Source: Aralia elata (lineage: Eukaryota; Streptophyta; Magnoliopsida; Apiales; Araliaceae). From it: a stretch of 64,000 bases of DNA. A program made the translations under genes and the position numbers. A model generated the notes under the pieces. The model searched no databases. It was given only the letters and a program-made list of their open reading frames with translations, and was not told the DNA's origin. This document shows positions 1 through 11,830 of the stretch, one piece after another. The stretch spans positions 43,794,721 through 43,858,720 of the forward strand of contig CM068385.1 of NCBI GenBank assembly GCA_034770075.1. Reading direction: 5' to 3'. Each line of letters opens with the position of its first letter. Position 1 is the stretch's first letter.

Positions 1-590
1 CTAAAAATATTATTGATTAATTATTGTTTAATTATTATTAAATAATGATTAAGGATAATTAAGAATTGTAAATTAATTATTTATTATTTGATTAACCTTA
101 AATAATAAATAAACCTAATTAGTTATTATTTAGTATTAAATAATAACTAAAGATAATTCCTATTTACTAATTAATTATTTATTATTTGATTAACTTTAAA
201 TAATAAATAAACCTAATTAGTTATTATTTATTATTAAATAATAACTAAAGATAATTAGTACTCACTTATTAATTATTTATTATCTGATTAACATTAAATA
301 ATAAATAAACCTAATTAGTTATTATTTATTATTAAATAATAACTAAAGATAATTATTACGCACTAATTAATTCTTTATTAATTGATTAACTTTAAATAAT
401 AAATAAACTTAATTAATTATTATTTAATCTTAAATAATAATTAAAGATAATTAAAATTTATAATTCGATTATTATTTAATTAACAATTAAATAATAAGTG
501 AATATAATTAGTTATTAATTACTATTAATAATAAATAAAGATAATTAATTAATTACTATTTAATAGTAATTAAAGAAAGATAGAGTCAAT
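1..590. repeat. AT-rich tandem array, 98-bp period, in left LTR of Tekay A
   Basis: The phrase AAACCTAATTAGTTATTATT recurs at 111, 209 and 307, with a variant at 405, a constant spacing of 98 bp. Units consist almost only of A and T, built from TTATTATTTGATTAA and AATAATAAATAAA. Copies decay after about 500. The same 98-bp spacing is found in the right LTR array near 9678-9874. Confidence 0.9.
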
Positions 591-1927
591 AAAATAGAGA
601 GAGTTTAATAACCCACTAATTAAACAATCATAATAAATTGTTTAAGGGTTTAATAAATGAATATTACTTAAGAAAGAGTAATGTTAATTAATTGAACAAT
701 TATTATTAATTGTTTAAGGGTTTAATAAGTGTTTATCACTTAAGGGAAACATTGTTAATTAATTAAACCATCAACCTAAAGATCAATTAAGTGTCTTATA
801 GGATTTATGATAGTTTATTAACTTATGTGTGCTATGTGATTTGCTTAATTGTTAAATAAATAGCATAAGTAAGCGTATCGATATACAACTACGCAGTACT
901 AATTGATAGATCGACATTATCAATGTTAGGTTCTTCAAGGCCAATTAGTTAAAGCTAGAATTATTTGTAGCTGAGCAGACAGGCAAGTTCCCTAACTCAA
1001 ACTCGAGTTATTATTTTCGAAGCATGTTAGTGAATAATTATTGTTGATTATTCACATCTATACTGATTATTGAGATTCGCACCTTGTGCAATTGAATTCC
1101 TATTCTATTATTATTGAACTGTGAATTAGATTAAAGTTCTGTCAAGCATGAACTGTTTATGAGATAGATCTATACTATTTGTATCAGCTAGATCAATCAT
1201 GTCTAATTTTGTTGAATCAAAGGTATTTTAAAAGCTGTTCTTATTAAATTGTTATGGTAAGAACTCTTGGCTGAGAAAAGGATAAATTTGATTAAGGCAT
1301 GATATGAATGCTGGTTTATTAAGTGTTTATGCATAAATCACGGGGTATGACAGGCTGATCCCCTTGATTACCAAAACTTTTTAAGAGGTCCAGTTTAAAT
1401 GCTGAGAACCTTGGCAAATGTCTTTGGTTATTTCCAACCACTCAGTAATTGTCATTCAATTATTCGAATATTCAATTGTTGACTATTAATTCATGTTTCT
1501 TCACAAGTTTATACCGCCGTTGAACATTGAAAGCGAAACTTCCTTCTATTTATGATATATCTCCCTTGTGTATAAACTTGCTAAGCAAACTAGTTGCTTA
1601 CCCTTGCTATATCATGATCTTTATTTCAGCTAAGGCAGAAACGTCTAAAGGGGACAAAGGAAAAGGGATGGTGCAAGAATAGTTGCCTGATAGGGCTTAT
1701 GTACTAGTTTATTCTTGAATGTTATTTGGTTATGTGAACTCTTATTGTATTAAGGGTACGTTCTCAGTTAAGGTTAAAGAACCTTGGGACCATGATTGTA
1801 AGACTTTATTACTATTTCGATAGACATTGTATGTTTATTATTTCGCATTAGTTAGAAAGCATGTTTGTTGTTGAGTATCGTGAACACCGAATTCGAGGTT
1901 AGGAAACCCGAATTTGGGGGTGTCACA
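1..1927 (+). mobile_element. Left LTR of Tekay A (5' part outside window)
   Basis: The right end reads GGGGGTGTCACA, the terminal signature shared by the other chromovirus LTRs here. Blocks around 760-990 align by eye with the right LTR (about 10530-10770), for example the stretch on either side of ATAGCATAAGT and the phrase AGGCAAGTTCCCTAACT, but at only roughly 75-80% identity. It starts with a 98-bp AT-rich array and runs into a pre-gag ORF. The initiator tRNA-Met primer site expected right after the LTR is absent: the base after CACA is already in the coiled-coil reading frame region. The low LTR-LTR identity means either great age or a composite of two related elements. Confidence 0.8.
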
Positions 1928-2568
1928 GGCAGTCAGGACCCGGATGATAGTGAGGAGGACCCAGAGACTGACGGTGATGAGCCACTTGCTTATGCTGATG
2001 GCATGTCTCTACTGCAGATGATATCATAGAGGGACTGACCAGTAGGAACGAGGAGCTGGAGGACCGGGTAGCTCATCTGGAGGAGCAGAACCAGACCCAC
2101 CAGATCAGGGAGGATTAGTATAGGGAGCTAGCGTATCAGCTAGAGCATGAGTTAGGGGTGGTGAAGGTACATCTGCAGGGTTATGAGACCTCAGCGCAGC
2201 AGATTGGACCACTGCTACATCAGATGGTGGCCAGGAATGCTGAGCTGAGAGAGAGATTGGGACAGAAGGACATGGAGATCGCCCATCTGAAGGCCAAGCA
2301 GGAGGCCATGAAGTTCGAGTTTGGGCTGAAGACTGCTGAGAAGATGCGAGTTGGAGATGCTTGGGTCAGAGAAGCCAGAAGGGTTGATCAGTTGGAGGAC
2401 CAGTTGGAGGCCGGAGCGGTGAGGATCGAGACCTTGGGATTTGCCTTGGATGCAGCCTATAGGAGACCTCAGACTGAGATAGGAGAGTCTAGCCGCTCGG
2501 TTCGTCGCCGGGTCATGGGTGGAGCATTTTCTTCAGGTCAGCAGGCACGGATCCGTCACGACATGTAG
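1928..2568 (+). pseudogene. Pre-gag coiled-coil ORF of Tekay A, broken
   Basis: Function unknown. The first part encodes an acidic stretch (DPDDSEEDPETDGDE), then a TAG near 2027 and a frame change lead to a heptad-rich region starting near 2018 with a second TAG at about 2116. The remainder, 2158-2568, is open for 136 codons and is rich in Glu, Leu, Arg and Gln in a coiled-coil pattern, ending in a basic tail. It lies between the LTR and gag, on the sense strand. The order acidic segment, coiled coil, basic or charged tail matches the pre-gag ORF of Tekay C (39787-40514), and the same position is occupied in Tekay E (63806 onward). I do not recognise a named domain. Confidence 0.6.
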
Positions 2569-2977
2569 TGACGTGTTAGGATGATTGTCTTGTTTTGTTG
2601 TGGGTGTAGTAGGTCCCACTTTTTGTTAGGTTAGGGACACGATGGTGTTGTGAACCTTTATATCTTGTTACGTGATTGGGGTAGCAGTTAAACCCCAACT
2701 TTTGTCTGTTATGAGGGATGGTCAGTTATTATTCCCCACTTTTTGTATCAGGGGAAATGGTTAATGATTGATAGGGCATGCAGTAGCGCATTTATAGAAG
2801 TATGCCACAAGTTTAGTCTGATTGTAACAAAACAATGGTATATAAATATAAATGCAGTTGTTTCATTTAAATCAAATGTGTTGATAAATGTTTCTACTCT
2901 TGATTGCTGATCTCAATGACATATTGTGTCAAATATAAAACTATAGGTAAAAGTCAGCGGTTTTCCTTATTCAAATC
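2569..2977 (+). other. Untranslated spacer between pre-gag ORF and gag, Tekay A
   Basis: About 400 bp without coding potential. It holds T-rich stretches and repeats of the phrase CCCACTTTTTGT or CCCCAACTTTTGT (near 2616, 2693 and 2735). Comparable spacers separate the pre-gag ORF and gag in Tekay C (39456-39786) and Tekay E (63593-63805). Confidence 0.5.
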
Positions 2978-4094
2978 ATGCCGCCGAGAGGACGACCACG
3001 TAACCAGCGTGTTGAAGAGTCAGAAAGCGAGGTTGGGAATCAATCCAATCCAATGAGAATGTTCGCTGAGATGCTGTCAGAAGCCATGTAATCAAGACCA
3101 CCACCTGTAGGGACCCAACCAGCACCCGAGCCAGCGCATCATTTGGCCACTTTCAAGGACTTCAAACTGGTTGGACCACCCGAGTTCAAGGGAACTCTTA
3201 ACCCGATAGAAGCACATACCTGGATCGAAGAAATAGAGAAGGTCTTCGAGGTCGCTCAGGTGGCAGAGGAACAGAAAATAAGTTTTGCCACCTTCATGCT
3301 AAAGGGCGAGGCTAACTATTGGTGGAAGGCCAACAGGGGCCGAGCTGAAGAGGGCATTGTCGCATGGGAACGCTTTAAAGAGATGTTCCTGGAAAACTAC
3401 TTTCTAGAGAGCATGAAACAAGAGATGGAGGTCAAGTTTCTGGAGCTAAAGCAGGGAAGTATGTTCGTGGCTGAGTACGCAGCTAGGTTTAACGAGTTGG
3501 CACGGTTTGCAACTCACCAAGTTAGCACAGAGGAAAGGAAAGCTCGTAGGTTTGAGCTAGGGTTAAAACCATGGGTATACCGTTCTGTTGCGGTGTTTAA
3601 AAATCAAGACATTTGCAGAACTGTTGGAAAGGGCGATCATTGCAGAGGGTGGCAGTGAGGTCCTGGCTAAATATAATCAAGAAAAGAAGAAGGGTCATGA
3701 GGGCCCGAAGGCAGGGAGCAGCGGGGGCAGTAACCCCAATAAACGCAAGTGGACCGAGAGTCAGTCATCCGGAGGGAACAAATCTGGAGGGGAGGTGAAA
3801 AAAGCAGGCAGGTGCAGCAATTGTGGTAAAAACCACACGGGGGAATGCATGAAATGGAAAAGCGTGTGTTACCGTTGTGGACAACCGGGGCACATGGCTC
3901 CTCAGTGCCCTAACAGATAGAAAGGAGGATGCTTCTCTTGTGGATCACCCGACCACCAGATTAAGGACTGTCCGAAGAGGAAGGGCGACGTCGGGAGTGG
4001 CAACCGGAGCAACAACAACAGCGGGAATAACAACCGGCTGAGCTATGGGGCACCAGCCAGTCAAGCTAACAGGCCAACGGCATGCACGTTCAAC
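2978..4094 (+). pseudogene. gag: Gag of Tekay A chromovirus, broken
   Basis: Capsid and nucleocapsid protein that would package the retrotransposon RNA. The ATG at 2978 begins MPPRGRPRNQ, the basic N-terminus usual for this clade. An in-frame TAA sits near 3089, before the retrotransposon gag domain (FKDFKLVGPPEFKGT from about 3152, ANYWWKANRG, ERFKEMFLENYF). One extra A in the run near 3600 shifts the frame. Zinc knuckles follow: CSNCGKNHTGEC, the canonical CYRCGQPGHMAPQC, and CFSCGSPDHQIKDC after a TAG at 3918-3920. It then continues in one frame into the protease, as expected for a Gag-Pol fusion. Three lesions rule out a functional protein from this copy. Confidence 0.88.
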
Positions 4095-7000
4095 ATGACC
4101 GTTCAGGATGCAATGGAATCCAAGGACGTGGTGTCAGGTATCATCCCAATCAATGATATAAATGCATATGTGTTATTCGATTCGGGTGCTACCTGCTCTT
4201 TTGTTTCCGAAGAATTCGCTAGTCAGTTAAATTTACCTCGTGAAAAGTTAGAACACCCGATGAACGTAGAAGTAGCAAACAAGGAAATTATCCCCGTAGA
4301 ATACATTCATAGGAATTGTCGTGCTGAATTACGAGGATTTAAGCTCAATGTGGATTTGATACCAATTCGGCTGGGAGAGTTTGATGTAATCCTGGGAATG
4401 GATTGGCTGTCAATTCACGGAGCAGTCATTGATTGTAAGGAAAAATGTGTACACCTAAAGACTCCTAATGAGTCAAAGGTGGTATTTTACGGTAGTAAGT
4501 CACCGAGACAATCTTGTTGTCTTACTATGATGCAAACAAAGAAATTGCTTAAGAAAGGTTGCGTGTGTTATTTGGCCCATGTGGTTGATACTCGCCAAGT
4601 TGGGGATGAGATGAGTCAAATACCAATAGTGAGGGAATTCGTCGATGTTTTCCCAGATGAGCTTCCGGGACTACCGCCGGACAGGGAAATCGAGTTCGTT
4701 ATCGATTTGGCACCGGGAACCGCACCAATATCGAAGCCGCCGTATCGAATGGCACCTGTAGAAATGAAAGAGTTAATGGTTCAACTACAGGAACTGTTAG
4801 ACAAGGGTTATATCAGACTGAGTGTGTCCCCATGGGGAGCGCCAGTTCTGTTTGTAAAGAAGAAGGATGGTTCTATGAGGCTTTGTATCGACTATCGAGA
4901 GTTGAACAAAGTTACGATTAAGAATAGGTATCCGCTTCCTAGGATTGACGATTTATTTGATCAACTTAAGGGAGCGAAATACTTTTCGAAAATCGACCTA
5001 AGAACATGCTATCATCAGCTGAAGGTGAGGCAGGAAGATATCCCGAAGACTGCATTTAGGACTCGTTATGGGCACTTCGAGTTTCTGGTAATGTCATTTG
5101 GATTAACGAATGCGCCAGCGGCATTTATGGATATGATGAACAGAGTGTTCAAGCAGTACTTGGACAAGTTCGTAGTCGTATTCATCGATGACATTTTGGT
5201 GTATTCAGAGTCAGAGGAGGAGCATGTTGAGCACTTAAAGATTGTATTGGAAGCTCTCAGGAGGGAGAAGTTGTATGCGAAGTTTTCTAAGTGTGAGTTT
5301 TGGTTGCAGAGGGTGCAATTTCTGGGTCACGTCATTGACAAAAACGACGTTTCGGTGGACCCAGCCAAAGTAGAAGCAGTTATTAATTGGGAACAGCCGA
5401 AGACGCCAACAGAGATCCAGAGTTTCTTGGGATTAGCAGGATACTATCGGAGATTCATACAGGACTTTTCAAAGATAGCATCGCCGTTGACCAATCTCAC
5501 CAGAAAAACAGTTAAGTTCGTTTGGTCGGAGAAATGCGAGGAAAGTTTTATGGAGCTGAAAAAGAAACTTAGCCAAGCACCGGTGTTGACCTTACCAGAC
5601 AACACTGGGGGTTTCGTAGTGTATAACGATGCGTCACACAAAGGCCTCGGCTGTGTGCTGATGCAGCACGGCAAGGTTGTTGCGTATGCATCACGTCAGC
5701 TAAAGGACTATGAGAAGGGTTACCCGACTCATGACCTGGAGTTAGCCGCGGTAGTTTTCGCCTTGAAGATTTGGAGGCACTATCTATACGGGGAGAAGTG
5801 CGAGATATATACAGATCACAAAAGTCTGAAATATATCTTCACGCAGAAAGAGCTGAACATGAGGTAGCGCCGATGGTTAGAATTGATCAAGGATTACGAC
5901 TGTGAGATTCTGTACCATCCGGGCAAAGCAAATGTAGTGGTTGATGCCTTAAGCAGAAAAGGCAAGGTGAAATTGATGCAGCTGACAGTTCAAGAGGAAT
6001 TGATAAAGGACTTTGAACGTCTGGAACTGGAGGTGAAGTGTCCGATGGAGACGGACGAAAAATTGTTCACCGTGACAGTAGGTCCGACTCTACTGGATAA
6101 GATAAAGGAGGCTCAAGAATTTGATGAAGAGTGCATTGTCATTAAGAGGCAACTATCGGAAGGAAAAACTTTGAAGTACAAGGTTGACAGCACAGGGTTG
6201 CTGAGATTCGAGGGAAGGATCTGGATACCATACGTACCAGACTTTCGATACATCCGGGTAGCACCAAGATGTATCAAGATCTTCGTCAGCATTATTGGTG
6301 GCCGCATTTGAAAGGAGAAGTTACATAATACGTCAGCCGGTGTCTAACTTGTCAGAGGGTCAAGGCAGAGCACCAGCGGCCGAGCGGATTGTTGCAACCT
6401 TTGGAAATTCCAGAATGGAAGTGGGAGAACATCACAATGGATTTTGTGGTAGGACTTCCGACAACACAGAAGGGTCTAGACGCCATCTGGGTGATCGTAG
6501 ATCGGTTGACCAAGTCTGCCCACTTCCTACTGATCAAGATCAGGTACAAATTGGAGCAGTTAGCGAAACTTTACGTGAAGGAGATAGTATCGCGACATGG
6601 GGTGCCGGTATCTATTGTATCTGACAGAGATCCGCGCTTCACGTCAAATTTTTGGAGAAGTCTATAGGAAAGAATGGGAACACAGTTGAGAATGAGTACG
6701 GTGTATCATCCTCAGACTGATGGTCAGAGCGAGCGAACGATTCAGACCTTGGAGGATATGCTCCGAGCAGTCGTGATGGACTTAGGGGGCAGCTGGGACG
6801 ACCACTTGCCACTAGTAGAGTTTGCTTACAACAATAGTTATCACGCTAGCATCAGCATGCCACCATACGAAGCGTTATATGGATGGAAGTGTCGAACGCC
6901 GTTATGTTGGGATGAGGTTGGTGAGCGGAGACTGTTGGGGCCAGAATTGGTACAACAAACCGTGGAAATCATTAAGGTGATAAGACAGTGTTTAGTAGCA

Positions 7001-7477
7001 ACTCAGGATCGTCAGAAGAAGTATGCAGACTTACATCGTCAGAAACGCGACTTTGAAGTTGGTAGCTTTGTGTTCTTGAAGGTATCTCCCTGGAAAGGGA
7101 AGATCCATTTTGGGAAAAAGGGCAAATTAAGCCCTAGGTTCATAGGACGTTTTGAAATATTAAGAAGAATAGGCGAAGTGGCGTACGAGGTAGCATTACC
7201 TCCTGAACTTGAGGACATTCACAACGTGTTTCATGTATCAGTGTTGCGTCCATATAAGCCAGACTATAAGCACATTATTTCCTATGAGCCAATTCAAGTC
7301 GAAAAGGACTTATCGTATGAGGAGATTCCTGTCCAAATACTTGATAGAAAGGAGCAGAAACTGAGGAATAAAATTATTCATTCTGTTAAAGTACTCTGGA
7401 GGAATCACGCGGTGGAAGAAGCCACGTGGGAACTCGAAGAAAAGATGAGAGCAAATTACCCTCAGTTATTTGAGTAA
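4095..7477 (+). pseudogene. pol: Pol of Tekay A: protease, RT, RNase H, integrase, chromodomain; broken
   Basis: Enzymatic polyprotein of a Ty3/gypsy chromovirus. The aspartic protease active site is LFDSGATCSF near 4173. Reverse transcriptase has SPWGAPVLFVKKKDG and the catalytic FIDDILVY near 5182. RNase H begins with VVYNDASHKGLG near 5620. Integrase has HPGSTK, TMDFVVGLP, VSDRDPRF and DGQSERT, so the D, D and E residues are present. The C-terminal chromodomain includes VKVLWRNHAVEEATWELEE (about 7384-7440). Lesions: TAG at 5865-5867 (an MRQRRW context in the sister copies), a small deletion with frameshift near 6240 that removes the residues before HPGSTK, a TAA near 6328, and a TAG at 6665-6667. 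Tekay/Del assignment rests on the chromodomain, long LTRs and the primer-site type of the sister copies. Confidence 0.92.
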
Positions 7478-7511
7478 CCTTAGATTGAAATTCCGAGGAC
7501 GGAATTTTTAT

Positions 7512-7524
7512 AAGGGGGAGATGA
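7512..7524 (+). promoter_or_regulatory. Polypurine tract of Tekay A
   Basis: The purine run AAGGGGGAGATGA directly precedes TGTAATGTCC, the start of the 3' LTR. It would prime plus-strand DNA synthesis. Chromovirus X (22522-22534) and Tekay E (58975-58986, complement) have comparable tracts. Confidence 0.85.
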
Positions 7525-8531
7525 TGTAATGTCCAGGAAATTCTGAACCTTGCATCAATTTATGTTGATATGTGAGATTCATTTTTATATAATTTTTCGG
7601 ACTTAATTGGATCCATATAAGCATTATTATTTAATTATATAACTATATGGTCTAATAATTTTTCTTGCATTAAAGGGATTCACTAATAGCTTGAATAAAT
7701 TGGTGATTTAACCCTAAGAGATTGTTGGCAAGGAAATGGGGAAGAAATTAAATAAATAATTTCATTTTATCGTTATCGGATTAAATAAATCGAATGAGGA
7801 ATTATTGAAAACAAATATCTTAATAATTAATTAATGGAATTAGTTATTTAATTTAAATATTAGCAACATAATGTTACTAATTTTAATTGGGTTATCTCTC
7901 TCTATTTTATTTTATTTTTTTTAACCGATCCAATATCAAATTGGGTCGAACCCATTTTCCTTTCTATTTTCATGTAGGGCCAACCGAGTGGGTTGGGCGG
8001 ATCTTGGGTACTAGATTAATTGGACTGAGTCCATCCTTTTTCTCTGCCAGGTAATCCACTTTCTCAATCGGTAAAACATTTGGGGAGGGGGTTAAACCGA
8101 TCAAAGAAGCCATCCTAAGCCTAGACTCTCGACTTAGACAAACGGGAAGAAGGAATAGGGGAGCCGAGCCTACCCAGACCTAACCCCTCACATCAGACCT
8201 AGCCTCTCAATCGAGCGGAGCAAAGGGAGCGGGGAAAGGGGCGCGACAGGTCGGCGTGTGTGGGGAGGGGGCGGTTTGGCAGCACGATAGCGTGAGAGGA
8301 CCGGCAGTACGACTGAGAACGGGCAAGGACCGAGCGTCTGTTGAAGGGACCAGGGGATTTAGGCGTCGAGCGACCAATCGACGGGAGTACGCGGCTCGAG
8401 GCCCTGCCGGCAAGTCATAGCTGGGATTGGATGGGCTTGACGCAGACAACCAATCGATAGCCACTTCCTCCTACCGTCGGTTCTTGATTGATCAATAGGG
8501 GTATTACCCAGCATATTGGACAAACCTACCT

Positions 8532-8539
8532 CTATAAAT
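8532..8539 (+). promoter_or_regulatory. TATA box of Tekay A 3' LTR
   Basis: CTATAAAT followed about 30 bp later by pyrimidine-rich and CAA-containing sequence typical of a plant initiation region. It is the only convincing plus-strand TATA in the first 1.1 kb of the LTR. Confidence 0.6.
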
Positions 8540-9309
8540 TGGGAACCAAACCCTAGCCAAGCTGCCGTTTCTTCAAGTCCAAATTAAATAAATAGAAAAC
8601 GCAGAAAAGAGAGAGAGAAGGGAGAGTCGACCGTGAATGTCCACCGGCTTCGTCACCTATTTTGGGAGAAGGAGGAGGACGGCAGCTAGAACCCCAATCC
8701 GACCCAATTCGATTCTAAGGTATAACAACGGTTCCATGACTTTACCAAGTCACTGAGATAGTTTGGTTGGGTTTGATTTTTTTATTTTTTCTTCCTTTCT
8801 GTGCTTGGGCATTTTGTTTCTGGGTATTGTATTGAACTGAATTGTTCTCTGTATTGGATTAGATTTTTCTTTGGTATTGCTTGGGTTGTGCTGTCCCCTC
8901 ATATTGGATTGTGTTGTTGGAACTCTGTATACTGAGAACCATAGTGTTTTGGCAGCTTAGCTTTGTGCCGTGTAAGGGCCAGTGTCAAGTTTAGGATGCC
9001 CAGCAGGTGCTTGATAAAATGTTTGAACCAAACTTTTGTACTGCCCATAACATTGTTGATATAAGAAAAATCGATTTTTGGCCATTCACATAAGACTGCA
9101 ACCAGTGTTTTCTCTTACTGTGTCGAACTGCCCTAGTTGGTTTGAAAAATGATTACAGTAAATTTGTTCTATTATTGAACTATTTTCTGATTTGGTTGAT
9201 TAATGCATTAGTTTGTTAAACTAAGGTAACTAGCAAATGAAGTCTAATTGTTTAACTGTTATCTGGTAATCAAATATAATACTATTGGCTTAATTATTGG
9301 TCATTACTT

Positions 9310-10150
9310 GAATTAATAATGCACCAATAAAATAATTATTTATTATTAAATAATAAATAAAGATAATAATTATTGTTTAATTAATATTAAATAATAATTA
9401 AATGTGAATATAATTAATATAATAATTATTTATTATTTAACATAAATAATAAATAAAGATAATAAATATTTAATTATTATTAAATAATAATTAAGTATAG
9501 GTAAATAAAGTATTTATTATAAATAAATATAATAAATATTTAATTATTATTTAATTGATATTAAATAATAATTAAGTATGGATAAAGTTAGTAAATAATT
9601 ATTTATTATTTAGCAATAAATAATAAATAAAGATAACAAAATATTTAATTTTATTTAATTAATATTAAATAATAATTAAGTATGAATGAAGTTAATAAAA
9701 TAATTATTTATTATTTATCAATAAATAATAAATAAAGATAATAAATATTTAATTATTATTTACTTAATAATAATTAAGTATGAATGAAGTTAATAAAATA
9801 ATTATTTATTATTTATCAATAAATAATAAATAAAGATAATAAATATTTAATTATTATTTACTTAATAATAATTAAGTATGAATGGAGTTAATAAAATAAT
9901 TATTTATTATTTATTAATAAAATAATTATTTATTATTTATTAATAAATAATAAATAATAAATAAAGATAATAAAAATTTAGTTATTATTTAATTAATATT
10001 AAATAATAATTAAGTATGAATAAAGTTAGTAAATAATTATTTATTATTTAGCGATAAATAATAAATAAAGATAATAAATATTTAATTATTATTTAATTAA
10101 TATTAAATAATAATTAAGTATGAACATAGTTAATAAAATTATTATCAATA
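9310..10150. repeat. AT-rich tandem array, 98-bp period, in 3' LTR of Tekay A
   Basis: The phrase AAGTATGAATG recurs at 9678, 9776 and 9874, each 98 bp apart, with degenerate units on both sides and one local expansion near 9900-9960. Units are made of TTATTATTTA and AATAATAAATAAAGATAA. The period equals that in the left LTR although the units have diverged, so the array predates the split of the two LTR sequences. Confidence 0.9.
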
Positions 10151-11830
10151 AATATAATGGTTACTTAATTATTATTTAGTAATAATTAAGTATGGGTAGA
10201 GTTAATACATTAATTATTTAATTAATGACTAAGGGGTCATAATTACTTAATTACCCTTAAAAGTGAATAGTAGCTAAGTGTAAATAAAATTTAATGACTT
10301 ATTAATTATTAAGTAGGCACTATTAGATAGTAATGCATTAATAAATTTATTATTTATCTTTATAAATAATAAATAGGATGATTAACCAAATAAATTAAGG
10401 TTACCAAAATGAATGGCCAAGAAATAAATAAACATGATTTCTATCTAGCCGCTGTTAAATAGAAATTGAATTAGTAGAGTAATATTAAGTGTTAGTAAAT
10501 GTGTATCACTTAAGAGAAACATTGTTAGTAAATAATTTCTCAGTCTACAGATCAATTAAGTATCCTATGGGATTGAGACCGATCTATTGACTAATATGCT
10601 ATATGAATTGTCTATCTGCTAAATAAATAGCATAAGTGGGTGCATCGATATACTGCTATACAATGCTAATGGATAAATCGACTTTATCAAATGATAGGTC
10701 ATCCAAGGTCAATTAATTAAAGCTAAACTTTATTTGTAGCTGAGCAAACAGGCAAGTTCCCTAACTTCATGCTTTCAGTATATTGAATGCAAGGTCATCT
10801 TACTCAACTTTTACTTTGAGCAAGTTCTTTATATCGAAACTTTAATTGTTGCAAGTTTCTTTTCATTCGAGCAGGCTACTATTGTATTGTAGCTTGAAAT
10901 TTTATTCCAAAAATGCTTAAGTGGTTTAATTAATTTACAGTTATTCCACATCAAAACTATTGACACTCGCATTCGGTGCATTTGAATTCGTACATTTATT
11001 AAAGTTCCGAAAAATTCACACGAACTATTCATGATTAAGTCTGAACCCTTGTTCGGTCAGGCAAGTATGTGAGAATTTATAAAAGCTATCCGAACCAATC
11101 AATGGTAAGGATTCTTAGACTGAATGAACACCCCTTTTATTATAGGGGAATACCCTAGGTACCGTATATAAGGTACAAACAGCAGAGTTAAATGTTATGC
11201 ATATACATAGCGTACGCGAGGCTGATCCCCTCAAGTACTTATTCTGTAGCCAGTAACCAGAGGGTCAATTAGCTATTGACTCCTTTGGAAGTTATTGTTC
11301 AAAGTCTACTTGACTATCAACTGTTCTAAAAGCAATTATTGTTCTTGCTTTTGATAATTATATTGTTAAAATCTCTTTCTATATCCCTTTCATCATGATA
11401 TATCCTCATTGTTGTACGTTAAACTTGCTGAGCAAACTCGTTGCTCACCCTTGCTATATCATGACTCCATTGCAGCTAAACCCGAGACATCAGGAAAGAG
11501 CAAAGGGAAAGAAAAGATGAAGTGATAGGCTTCACGTAGCTGATTTTATCATAAGTGTAGTAAATTATTATTAATGTAATTTAAACCCTGATAGTTAGTT
11601 GGGGTATGGATTTGTGTTAAGTATTTAAGGTTATTGTATCTTGGGACTAGTAACACCTTTCTAATGAACAACATATGTTTGTTATATTCCGCATTTTAGT
11701 CAATGTATGTTGTTGGAGGTGAATATTGTATTGGATCGTGATGACCGACTCGAATTTGGGGGCGTCACAGTTCTAGTTAAGCAAACTTATTTTTCTTTTG
11801 TTTCTTGTTCAGGTGTCTTTTGATTCGTTT

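Larger units (their letters stand above)
7525..11769 (+). mobile_element. 3' LTR of Tekay A (4.2 kb)
   Basis: Starts TGTAATGTCC after the polypurine tract and ends GGGGGCGTCACA. The start matches the TGTAAT start proven by target duplication for the related solo LTR at 47495-49999. A TATA box lies at 8532, so U3 is about 1 kb and roughly 3.2 kb is R/U5, including the AT-rich array. The segment before the TATA (about 8130-8480) is GC-rich in an otherwise AT-rich LTR. The sequence just after the LTR (GTTCT) would be the TSD; its partner lies left of the window. Confidence 0.88.

Noticed and set aside
1..590. CRISPR-like array
   Set aside because: The repeats are contiguous, AT-only and without spacers, inside a plant LTR.
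8207..8464. 85-codon minus-strand frame
   Set aside because: It lies in the GC-rich U3 of the Tekay A LTR, opposite to the element, with no recognisable motif.
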